A DNA stretch of 64,000 bases. It comes from LMUY01 sp965198565 (GTDB taxonomy: Bacteria > Pseudomonadota > Alphaproteobacteria > Acetobacterales > Acetobacteraceae). Shown one piece after another: positions 54,494-63,234 of this stretch. A program made the translations under genes and the position numbers. The notes under the pieces were generated by a model. It searched no databases and was not told the origin of the DNA. It was given only the letters and a program-made list of their open reading frames with translations. The stretch is taken from assembly GCA_965198565.1 (NCBI GenBank), contig OZ240665.1, positions 2,356,001 through 2,420,000 on the forward strand, given 5' to 3'. Position 1 is the stretch's first letter, and each line of letters starts with the position of its first letter.

Positions 54494-54557
54494 TCCCGCG
54501 ATCAAAGCTCACTAGACTCAGGTGATGCTAGACCCGAGCACGGGCGCTGCACCGTGG

Positions 54558-54761
54558 TCACGCAGAACCTCCGTGTCGCACGAGCTTGAATGCCTCACCG
54601 CTCAGAGCGCTGTCTAGCCGCCGTTTGCCCATGACAAATGTCGCGTTCAAAGAGCTTGACGCCGGTGACGCCAGGCACGCGCGGCCATCGGCGATGAGGA
54701 AGATCGCCGCCGCGAGCCCGATCAGGAGCACGCCCGCAAGTGAGGGGATATAGGGCCTCAT
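54558..54761 (-). CDS. Small predicted membrane protein
   Basis: This 67-residue frame has one hydrophobic helix (LAGVLLIGLAAAIFLIADG) near the N-terminus and a basic tail. ATG 54761 is preceded by GAGGAGG at good spacing, which favours a real gene. No family recognised; it lies between the TetR and LysR genes. Confidence 0.45.
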   Translation of the reverse strand: MRPYIPSLAGVLLIGLAAAIFLIADGRACLASPASSSLNATFVMGKRRLDSALSGEAFKLVRHGGSA

Positions 54762-54804
54762 CAGGCCTCCTCGGCGCAGAAGATAGCGTGAGTGGTGACA
54801 CCTC

Positions 54805-55686
54805 TCAGGCGCTGAGAGCGACTGCCATGAAGTTTCGAACCAGGTGTGAAGTATTGCCTTTTCGATAGGCGAGTGCCAGCCGAGCTGTCGGCGCCTGGCC
54901 CTTGATCTCACGAAAGACCACGCCAGCGACATGAAGCTGACTCATCGAGGCGGGCACAATGGATACTCCAAGCTCCGCCGCCACCAGATTGACGATCGAG
55001 GAAATCTGCGGTGCGAACTGGTCGACATTTGGCTCAAATCCCGATTTGCGGCATGCATCCATGATCGTGTCATAGAGAGTTGGCCCGATTGATCGTGGAA
55101 ACAGGATGAACGGGTCTTGTGCCAACTTTGCAAGATCGACCTCGTCCTCACCAACTAAGGCATGGCCTGCCGGCATTGCGAGCAGCATAGGCTCCTCAGA
55201 AATGAGCCGGAGCTGAAGGTCTCTGCCAGAGGCGCCTTCCGGCCGTAGGAAGGCGATGTCGAGCGTTCCATCGTCGAGGCCTGCGGTAAGCCGGGTCGTG
55301 TTGGCCTCCTCCAGCATCAATTCGACGCCGGGATAGGCGCGACGAAACGTCCGTAAAGTGCCGGGCACGACAGCGTTGAATGCGGAGGAGGCTGTGAAGC
55401 CGACGCGCAGGACGCCGATCTCTCCCCGGGCTGCCCGTTGGGCATGCCGGACGCCGCGCTCGGCCAGGTCCGGCATGCCATTGACCACGGCCAGGAATGC
55501 CTGGCCCGCCGGGGTCAGTTCGGCACCGTGCGCCACGCGCCGGAACAGCAATGCACCGACTTCCGTCTCAAGGTCCTTGATCTGCAAGCTGAGGGGAGGC
55601 TGGCCGATCCCGAGACCGGCGGCAGCCCTGGTGAAGTTCCCCTCTTTGGCAACCGCCAAGAAGTAGCGGATGTGACGCAGTTCCAT
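54805..55686 (-). CDS. LysR-family regulator of the itaconate operon (putative)
   Basis: This 293-residue protein has a LysR winged helix (MELRHIRYFLAVAKEGNFTR, AAAGLGIGQPPLSLQIKDLE) and a periplasmic-binding-like effector domain (LRVGFTASSAFNAVVPGTLR). An upstream frame to 55734 is less likely. It diverges from the citramalyl-CoA lyase gene. In Pseudomonas and enterics a LysR regulator adjoins the itaconate genes and responds to itaconate; that role is inferred here. Confidence 0.88.
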   Translation of the reverse strand: MELRHIRYFLAVAKEGNFTRAAAGLGIGQPPLSLQIKDLETEVGALLFRRVAHGAELTPAGQAFLAVVNGMPDLAERGVRHAQRAARGEIGVLRVGFTASSAFNAVVPGTLRTFRRAYPGVELMLEEANTTRLTAGLDDGTLDIAFLRPEGASGRDLQLRLISEEPMLLAMPAGHALVGEDEVDLAKLAQDPFILFPRSIGPTLYDTIMDACRKSGFEPNVDQFAPQISSIVNLVAAELGVSIVPASMSQLHVAGVVFREIKGQAPTARLALAYRKGNTSHLVRNFMAVALSA

Positions 55687-55690
55687 GCGC

Positions 55691-55728
55691 CATTCATAAA
55701 ACATATCACAGGCGCATTCACGATGAAT
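55691..55728. promoter_or_regulatory. Putative LysR binding site
   Basis: A 13-bp palindrome ATTCA-CGA-TGAAT (55716-55728), with a further CATTCAT half-site at 55691-55697, lies in the divergent LysR/ccl intergenic region. The spacing is like LysR recognition and activation boxes. Confidence 0.5.
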
Positions 55729-55790
55729 TGGCAAAACTTACCGGCCGGCAACACGTCGGGGAGGCGTCAGAAACAGACTGGAGACTGACC

Positions 55791-56624
55791 ATGGCGGACA
55801 CCATGAAACCAACACGCAGTTGGCTGTTCACGCCGGGGACCCGACCCGACCGTTTTGCCAAGGCTGCAGAGGTTGGCGCCGACGTACTGATCATCGACCT
55901 CGAAGATGCCGTTGCACCAAACGATAAAGCGTCGGCTCGGGCCACCGCCCTAAAATACTTGTCCGAGCCTGCAGCAAAGCCGATTCAACGAGCTCTCCGC
56001 ATCAACGGGCTTGATACCCGAGCGGGTATTGCAGACCTCGATGCGTTGTTGGGGTCCGACGCTGCGCCAGACTTCCTGGTGTTGCCGAAGGCGGACAGCC
56101 CAGGCCACCTGCACATCCTTGATCGCCTGTTGACGGTGCGGAAGCTTGAAACCCGTCTGGTTGGCTTAATCGAAAGCGCCCGCGGCTTGGCTGCCGTTGA
56201 AGCCACCGCGGCGGCAACACCTCGGTTGTTCGGGCTGATGCTGGGGGCCGCCGACCTGGCAGCCGACCTGGGAGTCGCCGTGGCTTGGCCGCCCCTTGTG
56301 GCGGAGCGCAGCCGGCTGGTGCTCGCTTGCGCCCTGGCTGGCGTGACGCCGATCGATACACCGTTCTTCGACGTGCACGACATCGGCGCCCTGGCCCGGG
56401 AGACGACGGATGTCGTGGCGTTCGGTTTTCCGGCCAAAGCGGCGATCCACCCTGGCCAGGTGGGACCCATCAACAAAGCGCTGACGCCAACCAACAAGGC
56501 GGTCGAGCACGCCCGCGCGGTGCTCGCCGCGAACACAAAGGGCGTTGGCGTTGTCGACGGTCAAATGATCGATGAGGCCGTCGCGCGCAAGGCACGCCGA
56601 GTCCTGGCCGCCGCTGGGCAGTAG
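55791..56624 (+). CDS. ccl: (S)-citramalyl-CoA lyase (HpcH/CitE family)
   Basis: This 277-residue CitE-like TIM barrel reads SWLFTPGTRPDRFAKAAEVG, DVLIIDLEDAVAPNDKASAR (metal-binding Glu/Asp), LRINGLDT, LVGLIESARGL and FGFPAKAAIHPGQVGPIN. Family members cleave citramalyl-, malyl- or citryl-CoA. The neighbouring MaoC hydratase and CoA-transferase reproduce the known itaconate route, whose last step yields acetyl-CoA and pyruvate. Start ATG 55791; an upstream frame crosses the regulator site. Confidence 0.85.
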   Translation: MADTMKPTRSWLFTPGTRPDRFAKAAEVGADVLIIDLEDAVAPNDKASARATALKYLSEPAAKPIQRALRINGLDTRAGIADLDALLGSDAAPDFLVLPKADSPGHLHILDRLLTVRKLETRLVGLIESARGLAAVEATAAATPRLFGLMLGAADLAADLGVAVAWPPLVAERSRLVLACALAGVTPIDTPFFDVHDIGALARETTDVVAFGFPAKAAIHPGQVGPINKALTPTNKAVEHARAVLAANTKGVGVVDGQMIDEAVARKARRVLAAAGQ

Positions 56625-56670
56625 ATCAAGTACTACTGTCCGGCTTTTCTTCCACAACAACAAAAGGGAT

Positions 56671-57204
56671 ATGAAAATGGATGGTCTGCTACCTGCCTAT
56701 AAATCAGTCGGAGATCGCCGCTATCGTGAAACGTCTGGTCTCTACTGGGAAGACTTCGTGGAGGGCGACGTGTTCGAGCACCGTCCCGGTCGCACGGTGC
56801 TGGATGTGGACAACACCTACTTCACGCTGCTGACGCTGAACGTGCAGCAGGTTCATTTCGACGCCGCCTATGCCGCAAAGACCGAGTGGAAGAAGATGCT
56901 GGTCGACAGCACCTTCACCTTGGCGCTTCTCACCGGCATGAGCGTACGGACCGTCAGCGCCAAGGTCGTGGCCAATTTGGGCTGGGACAAGGTGAAGGCG
57001 ACGCACCCGGTGTTCGCGGGCGATACGCTCTATGCGGAGAGCACGGTGCTCAGCAAGCGCGAGAGCAAGAGCCGGCCGACCCAGGGGATCGTCACCGTGT
57101 CCACGCGTGGGATCAACCAGGACGGCCGCGAGGTGATGACTTTCGAGCGCACCATGCTCGTCCATCGCCGCGGGCACTCGCCTGAAGAGGCCGCCGGATA
57201 CTGA
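56671..57204 (+). CDS. ich: Itaconyl-CoA hydratase (MaoC-like)
   Basis: This 177-residue hot-dog-fold hydratase reads YWEDFVEGDVFEHRPGRTVL, DVDNTYFTLLTLNVQQVHFD (catalytic Asp/His pair of MaoC enzymes) and HPVFAGDTLYAESTVLSKRE. This subtype includes mesaconyl- and itaconyl-CoA hydratases. Start ATG 56671 (a second ATG at 56677); it lies between ccl and ict in the same transcript. Confidence 0.85.
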   Translation: MKMDGLLPAYKSVGDRRYRETSGLYWEDFVEGDVFEHRPGRTVLDVDNTYFTLLTLNVQQVHFDAAYAAKTEWKKMLVDSTFTLALLTGMSVRTVSAKVVANLGWDKVKATHPVFAGDTLYAESTVLSKRESKSRPTQGIVTVSTRGINQDGREVMTFERTMLVHRRGHSPEEAAGY

Positions 57205-57229
57205 TCAGGACGAAGTGGAGTATCCCGAC

Positions 57230-58549
57230 ATGAACTTCTCGGACATCTACAAGAGCAAGCTCACCACCGCGAGCGAGGCAGTGGCCGCCATCCCGTCCAA
57301 CAGCAAAATGGCCATGGGGATGGCCATGGCGCAGCCGCCGGCGCTCCTTCAAGCCCTGGCCGATCGGGCAAGGACGGGACAGGTCGAAGCGCTGAGGCTT
57401 TACTACTTCGAGGCGACAGCCGCAGCCGGCAAAACCGTGCTCGACTTCGACCTTGCGGACCGTATCGAACCCTACTGCATGTTCGTGACCGCACACGACC
57501 GGGCTCTGATCAAGAAGAGCGTCGAGAGCGAGCGCAAGGTGCTGCGCTACGTTCCCAACAACTTCCACCAGGCGCCGCGGCTCCTGATCGACGACATCGG
57601 CATCGAAAGCTTCGTCTGCACCGTGTCGCCGATGGACCAGCACGGCTATCTGTCCTTTGGCGTCGGCAACGACTACTCATCGAAGGTTGCCCGGTCGGCA
57701 AAGAGGCTGATCGTCGAGGTCAACCGGCACATGCCCCGTGTGGTCGGGTCCGGGGCGCAGATCCACGTGTCCGAGCTGTCGGCGATCGTCGAGAACGATG
57801 TGCCGCTGCTTGAGCTCCCGGTGCGCAACGGCGGCCCTGAAGATGAAGCCATCAGCAAGCTGATCGCCGAGATGGTGCCGGATGGCGCCTGCCTGCAGAT
57901 GGGCGTGGGAGCGCTGCCCAATCTGGTTTGCGCGGCACTGAAGGACCGCAACGATCTCGGCGTGCACACCGAGGCGCTCTGTCCCGGCCTCGTTGACCTG
58001 ACGCTCGCTGGAAACATCAACAACCGTCGCAAGGCGCAGAATCTCGGCAAGACCGTCTACACCTTCGCCATGGGCCAGAAGTCGATGTACGACTTCCTCG
58101 ACAACAACCCCTCGGTTGAAAGCTGGCCGGTCGATTACGTCAACGATCCGACAGTGATCGCTCGCAACGACGACGTGATCTCGATCAACGGCACGATCGA
58201 GATCGACCTCACGGGGGCCTGCAACTCCGAGCACATGCTGGGCCACCAGTACAGCGCCTCCGGCGGCCAGCTCGACTTCGTGCGCGGCGCCTATGCCTCC
58301 AAGCGCGGCAAGTCGATCATCGCCGCGAGCGCGACGGCGGCGCACGGCAAGGTGTCCCGGATCGTCGCCAGGCTCACGGGTCCGGTGACGACCCCCCGCA
58401 TCGACACGAACTGGGTCGTCACGGAATACGGCCGGGCCAACTTGAAGGGCCTGTCCTCGACGGAGCGCGTGACGGCCCTGGTTGGGCTTGCCCACCCTGA
58501 CTTCCGGGATGGCCTCATGGCCTCGGCGCATGAGCTGCATCTTGTCTGA
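57230..58549 (+). CDS. ict: Itaconate CoA-transferase (acetyl-CoA hydrolase/transferase family)
   Basis: This 439-residue class I CoA-transferase of the 4-hydroxybutyrate CoA-transferase type reads IVEVNRHMPRVVGSGAQIHV, LQMGVGALPNLV, DLGVHTEALCPGLVDL (catalytic Glu), SASGGQLDFVRGA and TTPRIDTNWVVTEYGRANLK. It activates itaconate with succinyl- or acetyl-CoA in known pathways. Start ATG 57230; GTG 57215 is possible. Confidence 0.87.
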   Translation: MNFSDIYKSKLTTASEAVAAIPSNSKMAMGMAMAQPPALLQALADRARTGQVEALRLYYFEATAAAGKTVLDFDLADRIEPYCMFVTAHDRALIKKSVESERKVLRYVPNNFHQAPRLLIDDIGIESFVCTVSPMDQHGYLSFGVGNDYSSKVARSAKRLIVEVNRHMPRVVGSGAQIHVSELSAIVENDVPLLELPVRNGGPEDEAISKLIAEMVPDGACLQMGVGALPNLVCAALKDRNDLGVHTEALCPGLVDLTLAGNINNRRKAQNLGKTVYTFAMGQKSMYDFLDNNPSVESWPVDYVNDPTVIARNDDVISINGTIEIDLTGACNSEHMLGHQYSASGGQLDFVRGAYASKRGKSIIAASATAAHGKVSRIVARLTGPVTTPRIDTNWVVTEYGRANLKGLSSTERVTALVGLAHPDFRDGLMASAHELHLV

Positions 58550-58571
58550 TATCAGATCTGATGCCGACCTT

Positions 58572-58874
58572 ATGGCGGGAGGTGCGACCGCCGGCGGCGG
58601 CACCCTCGACGCCTTGGAAGCCCGGTCTTCGGTCCGTGGCTATCTCGACCGCTCCGTGCCCCGGCCGGTCGTCGAGCGGATCCTGACCGCCGCCGCGCGC
58701 GCGCCGAGCGGCAACAACAGCCAGCCATGGCGGGTGCACGTCCTGACCGGCTCGGCCCGCACCAGGCTCGGCGACGTCATCCTGGCAGCTCGTCAGGCCG
58801 ACCCGGCGCCGGAATATGACTCCGGTTTTGCCACCTTTCACTCCGACGCCACCCAAATTGAAGAGGTTCACTGA
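58572..58874 (+). pseudogene. Nitroreductase-family N-terminal fragment
   Basis: This 100-residue frame reads LEARSSVRGYLDRSVPRPVV, ERILTAAARAPSGNNSQPWR, the FMN-binding N-terminus of nitroreductases. It ends after PAPEYDSG in unrelated residues; the family is normally about 200-230 residues, so over half is missing. It stops 1 bp before the pyruvate oxidase ATG. Confidence 0.75.
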
Positions 58875-58875
58875 C

Positions 58876-60603
58876 ATGGCAAAGACTGTAGCGGACCAGA
58901 TGGTCGAGGTATTGGCAGCGGCCCAGGTCGAGCGGGTCTATGGTATTGTCGGTGACAGCCTCAACGGCTTCACCGACTCCCTGCGCCGACACGGCGGCAT
59001 TCAATGGCTGCACACCAGGCACGAGGAGGTCGCCGCCTTCGCCGCGGGTGCGGATGCGCACGTCACCGGCAAGCTTGCCGTCTGCGCCGGAAGCTGCGGC
59101 CCCGGCAACCTCCACCTCATCAACGGCCTGTTCGACTGCCACCGCTCGCGCCTGCCCGTGGTGGCCATCGCGGCGCATATCCCGTCTCCCGAGATCGGCT
59201 CTGGCTATTTCCAGGAAACCCACCCGGAGCAGTTGTTCCTCGAGTGCAGCAGTTATTGCGAGCTGGTGTCGAGCCCAGCCCAGATGCCGCGCGTGCTGGA
59301 GATCGCGATCCGCCGGGCCGTCGCTGAGAGCTGCGTCTGCGTGGTTGTCATTCCCGGCGACGTCGCACTGCGTCCCGCCTCCGATGCACCAACCCCCTCC
59401 ACCGCGGCGCTGCTCTTGCCGGCGCCGACCACCACCCCGCCTGCCGAGGCGATCGCCGGGCTAGCGGACATGCTGAACGGCTGCGAGCGCGTGACCCTCC
59501 TCTGCGGCCGGGGCTGCGAAGGGGCGCATGACGAGTTGCTGCAGGTAGCCGAGGCGCTGCAGGCGCCGATCGTGCATGCCATGCGCGGCAAGGAGCATGT
59601 CGAGTGGGACAACCCCTACGACGTGGGCATCACCGGGTTGATCGGCTTCTCCTCCGGCTACTACGCCATGGGCAGTTGCGACGGGTTGCTGATGCTCGGC
59701 ACCGATTTTCCCTACACGCAGTTCTATCCGAAGGGCGCACGGATCGCGCAGGTCGACGTCCGCCCAGAGGCAATCGGGCGGCGCACGCCCATCGAGCGTG
59801 GCCTGCTCGGCGACGTGCGCGCGACGCTGCAGGGATTGCTGCCCCATCTGAGGTCGGGGCGGACCGACAAGCATCTCAAAGACTGCGTCGCCCACTACCA
59901 TGATGCGCGCCGCGGACTCGACGAGCTGGCAAGCGGCAAGCCCGGCGGCCGGCTGCACCCGCAACACATTGCCCGTGTCATCAGCGAGCTCGCTTCCGAC
60001 GACGCGGTCTTCACCTGCGACGTGGGCCTGCCGACCGTGTGGGCCGCGCGCTACCTCCAAATGAATGGCAAGCGCCGGTTGCTCGGTTCGTTCTGGCACG
60101 GCTCGATGGCCAATGCGATGCCGCAGGCGCTTGGCGTGCAGGCGGCGTTCCCGGGCCGCCAAGTCGTGTCGCTATCGGGCGACGGCGGGTTCACCATGCT
60201 GATGGGCGACCTGCTGTCGGCCAAGCAGCTTGGCCTGCCGATCAAGGTCGTGGTGTTCAACAACGGCACGCTCGGCTTCATCGAGTTGGAGCAGAAGTCT
60301 TCCGGCTTCGTCGACACCGGAACCACGCTCGACAATCCCGATTTTGCCGCGATGGGGAACGCGGCCGGCATCCACGGCGTGCGCATCGACGACCCGGCGG
60401 ACGTGGAGTCGAAGCTGGCGGAGGCGCTGGCGCATCCAGGTCCGGTGCTGATCGACGCGGCGGTCAATCGGATGGAGCTGGCGATGCCACCAAAGGTCAC
60501 GGCCGAGATGGCGAAGGGCTTCACGCTCTACATGCTCAAAGCAGTGATGAGCGGGCGTGGCGACGAGGTCGTTGAACTCGCACGATCAAACCTGCTTCGC
60601 TGA
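58876..60603 (+). CDS. poxB: Pyruvate oxidase / pyruvate:quinone dehydrogenase
   Basis: This 575-residue thiamine-diphosphate enzyme has an N-terminal PYR domain with RHEEVAAFAAGADAHVTGKL (catalytic Glu), SCGPGNLHLINGL, a central FAD/cofactor domain (TDFPYTQFYPKGARIAQVDV), and a C-terminal PP domain with the cofactor motif SGDGGFTMLMGDLLSAKQLG and VVFNN. It decarboxylates pyruvate to acetate with electrons to quinone (PoxB type). It is first in a row with acetolactate decarboxylase and synthase. Confidence 0.9.
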   Translation: MAKTVADQMVEVLAAAQVERVYGIVGDSLNGFTDSLRRHGGIQWLHTRHEEVAAFAAGADAHVTGKLAVCAGSCGPGNLHLINGLFDCHRSRLPVVAIAAHIPSPEIGSGYFQETHPEQLFLECSSYCELVSSPAQMPRVLEIAIRRAVAESCVCVVVIPGDVALRPASDAPTPSTAALLLPAPTTTPPAEAIAGLADMLNGCERVTLLCGRGCEGAHDELLQVAEALQAPIVHAMRGKEHVEWDNPYDVGITGLIGFSSGYYAMGSCDGLLMLGTDFPYTQFYPKGARIAQVDVRPEAIGRRTPIERGLLGDVRATLQGLLPHLRSGRTDKHLKDCVAHYHDARRGLDELASGKPGGRLHPQHIARVISELASDDAVFTCDVGLPTVWAARYLQMNGKRRLLGSFWHGSMANAMPQALGVQAAFPGRQVVSLSGDGGFTMLMGDLLSAKQLGLPIKVVVFNNGTLGFIELEQKSSGFVDTGTTLDNPDFAAMGNAAGIHGVRIDDPADVESKLAEALAHPGPVLIDAAVNRMELAMPPKVTAEMAKGFTLYMLKAVMSGRGDEVVELARSNLLR

Positions 60604-60640
60604 CGCGACCGGCGGCGTGGGCATCGCTCGGAGAAATCAC

Positions 60641-61468
60641 ATGGCTATGGTCACCTGCGACATCCCCGGCTCGTACCTCGCCGAGCTGACACGCCGTGTC
60701 GGCACCAACGGCGGCAGCATATCCTCGCTGGTTTGCGAAGCTCTCGCCGGCTACCTCGATGCACCACTCCACACCCTGTTCCAGGTATCCACCTCCGGAT
60801 CGCTCGTCGAGGGCGTCTACGCACAAGCCGTCACGTGCGCAAAACTCCTGGAGCACGGCGATTTCGGGCTTGGCACCTTCACCGGCCTGGACGGCGAGAT
60901 GGTGGTGCTGGACGGCGCGATCTACCGCGTGCAGGGCGATGGCACGGTGTCGCGAGCGGCGCCGGGCGCTGGGGCGCCATTCGCCGTCGTGACCCGCTTT
61001 TCGCCATCGGTGGACGGCCCGGCCGGACCTGTCTCCACTCTTGAGGAACTAAGCCGTCTTTGCGACGAGCACAGACGATCCGACAATTTGTTCTACGCCT
61101 TTCGCCTAGACAGCGTGTTCGTCCATGTCCGAACCCGGGCCGTTAGTCCGCCGCCGGAGGGCGGGCGCCTGCTCGATGCGGCAAAATCGCAGCAGGAGTT
61201 CGACTTCCATGACGCGGCCGGGACGTTGGTAGGTATCTACTCGCCCGGCTTCTCCGGCGCTTTCAGCATCCCGGGTTATCACTTTCACTTCCTATCAGAT
61301 GACCGCACGCAGGGCGGCCACGTCCTGGACGTGGCCGCGGCCTCACTTCGTTTGCAGGCCGAGGAGTTGAGCGCGTTCCATCTCGCCCTGCCGGAAACCG
61401 CGACCTTTCTCCGCGCGGACCTCAACCACGATGCCTCCGCCGATCTCAAACAAGCTGAAGGCGGCTAA
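60641..61468 (+). CDS. budA: Alpha-acetolactate decarboxylase
   Basis: This 275-residue enzyme converts acetolactate to acetoin. It reads LHTLFQVSTSGSLVEGVYAQ, LGTFTGLDGEMVVLDGAIYR, VFVHVRTRAV and IPGYHFHFLSDDRTQGGHVL, giving the zinc-binding His-x-His and His ligands. Start ATG 60641; the frame is open upstream from 60557. It is 15 bp upstream of the acetolactate synthase gene. Confidence 0.93.
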   Translation: MAMVTCDIPGSYLAELTRRVGTNGGSISSLVCEALAGYLDAPLHTLFQVSTSGSLVEGVYAQAVTCAKLLEHGDFGLGTFTGLDGEMVVLDGAIYRVQGDGTVSRAAPGAGAPFAVVTRFSPSVDGPAGPVSTLEELSRLCDEHRRSDNLFYAFRLDSVFVHVRTRAVSPPPEGGRLLDAAKSQQEFDFHDAAGTLVGIYSPGFSGAFSIPGYHFHFLSDDRTQGGHVLDVAAASLRLQAEELSAFHLALPETATFLRADLNHDASADLKQAEGG

Positions 61469-61483
61469 TAGGAGTTTGCAGCC

Positions 61484-63156
61484 ATGCCAGAAGGAACAAG
61501 CGTCTCCCTGAAGATCGGGGCCGATGTCGTCGTCCGCACGCTGGAGGCTCGGGGCGTCGAATATGCGTTCGGCATCCCGGGAGCAAAGATCGATGCCGTG
61601 TTCAATGCGCTCGTCGACTCCCGCATCAAGACGGTCGTTTGCCGGCACGAGCAGAATGCCGCCTTCATCGCCGGCGGGATCGGGCGCATGACCGGCAAGG
61701 CCGGCGTTGCCCTTGCGACGTCCGGGCCGGGTGTGTCGAACCTCGTAACCGGGCTTGCGACCGCGAACGCGAAGGCGACCCCATGGTGGCGCTCGGCGGC
61801 GCGGTCGCGACCGGTGAGACGCTCAAGCGCATCCACCAGACCATGGACTCAGTGTCGATCTGCCGGCCCGTCACCAAGTTCAGCGCCGCGGTCAGCGGCC
61901 CGGAGGCGATTTCCGAGGTTGTTAATAACGCCTTTCGCGCGGCAGAGGGTGGACGGCCTGGTGCCGCGTTCGTGAGCTTGCCCATGGACATCATGTCGGC
62001 CCCGGCCCATGCCAAGCTTCTCACCCCTCCCGCGTTCTCCGGCTTCGGCCCGGCCGCGCCGCACGGCATCAAGGAGGCGGCCAGGCTCATCTCCGCCGCG
62101 AAGACGCCGGTTGTGCTGCTCGGCCTGCAAGCCAGCAAGCCCAACGTCGCCGACGCCGTGCGAGATTTTCTCGACCGCAACAGCTTGGCTGTTGTCGGCA
62201 CGTTCCAGTCCGCGGGCGCGGTGAGCGCCCACCTGCTGGAGAGCTTCGGCGGCCGGGTGGGCCAGTTGGCGAACCAGCCGGCCGACCGACTGCTCGCCGC
62301 GGCCGACTTGGTGGTGACGGTTGGCTATGACCCCGTGGAGTATTGGCCGTCGCTGTGGAACAAGGTGGATCGCACGATCATCCACGTGGACGTAAAGGAT
62401 GCCGACCTCGACACCCACTACTGTCCAACGGTCGAGCTGACAGGAGACATCGGCCAGACGCTGGCCGCGTTAACGCCGCTCGTCGCGCGCGAGGGCAAGT
62501 CGGCCATGGCGGAGCACATCCTGCAGGCCATCATCGCCGAGCGGCAGCACCTCGCGGAGCAAGCCCGGCAGAAGACGGGAACGCCAATCCACCCCATGCG
62601 GCTGGTGGCCGAGCTACAGGCGATTTTGGAACCGGACGTGACGCTCTGCCTCGATATGGGCTCGTTCCACCTCTGGCTGGCCCGCAACCTCTACAGCTTC
62701 CGCGCCCGGCAGATCCTCATCAGCAACGGCCAGCAGACGTTGGGCGTGGCCATGCCCTGGGCGATAGCCGCCTCGCTCGTCCGGCCGCATGAGAAGGTGA
62801 TCTCCATCTCGGGGGACGGCGGCTTTCTATATTCAGCGATGGAACTGGAAACCGCAGTCAGGCTCCAGGCGCACATCGTCCACATGGTCTGGATCGACGG
62901 TGCCTACGACATGGTAGCCGTGCAAGAAGAGCAGAAATATGGCCGCCGATCAGGCGTCGCGTTCGGGCCGGTCGACCCGGTCAAGTATGCGCAAGCGTTT
63001 GGAGCCACGGGCTTCATGATCCGCAGTCCAGACGAGATCGCCCCGATCCTGAAGCAGGCGATGGGCGTGCAAGGCCCCGTCATCATCGGCTTGCACGTTG
63101 ACTACAGCGACAATCCCAAGTTGTTCGAGAACGTGGACCAAAACAGTATTCAATAG
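61484..63156 (+). pseudogene. alsS: Catabolic acetolactate synthase, frameshifted
   Basis: The N-terminal frame from ATG 61484 reads EYAFGIPGAKIDAVFNALVD, RHEQNAAFIAGGIGRMTGKA, SGPGVSNLVTGLATANA, then is lost. The frame resumes one base shifted at about 61770 as EGDPMVALGGAVATGETLKR and runs to 63156 with the cofactor motif SISGDGGFLYSAMELETAVR. One missing G in GCG-GAA near 61768 explains it. Restored, the enzyme has 557 residues, normal for AlsS, and would supply acetolactate to the decarboxylase. Confidence 0.88.
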
Positions 63157-63234
63157 AATGTATCTGGTCGCGGGCGGGTTCAAACTGACAATTACTATAC
63201 TCTCTCACAGCAAGACTGCTGGACAGCAGTTAAA

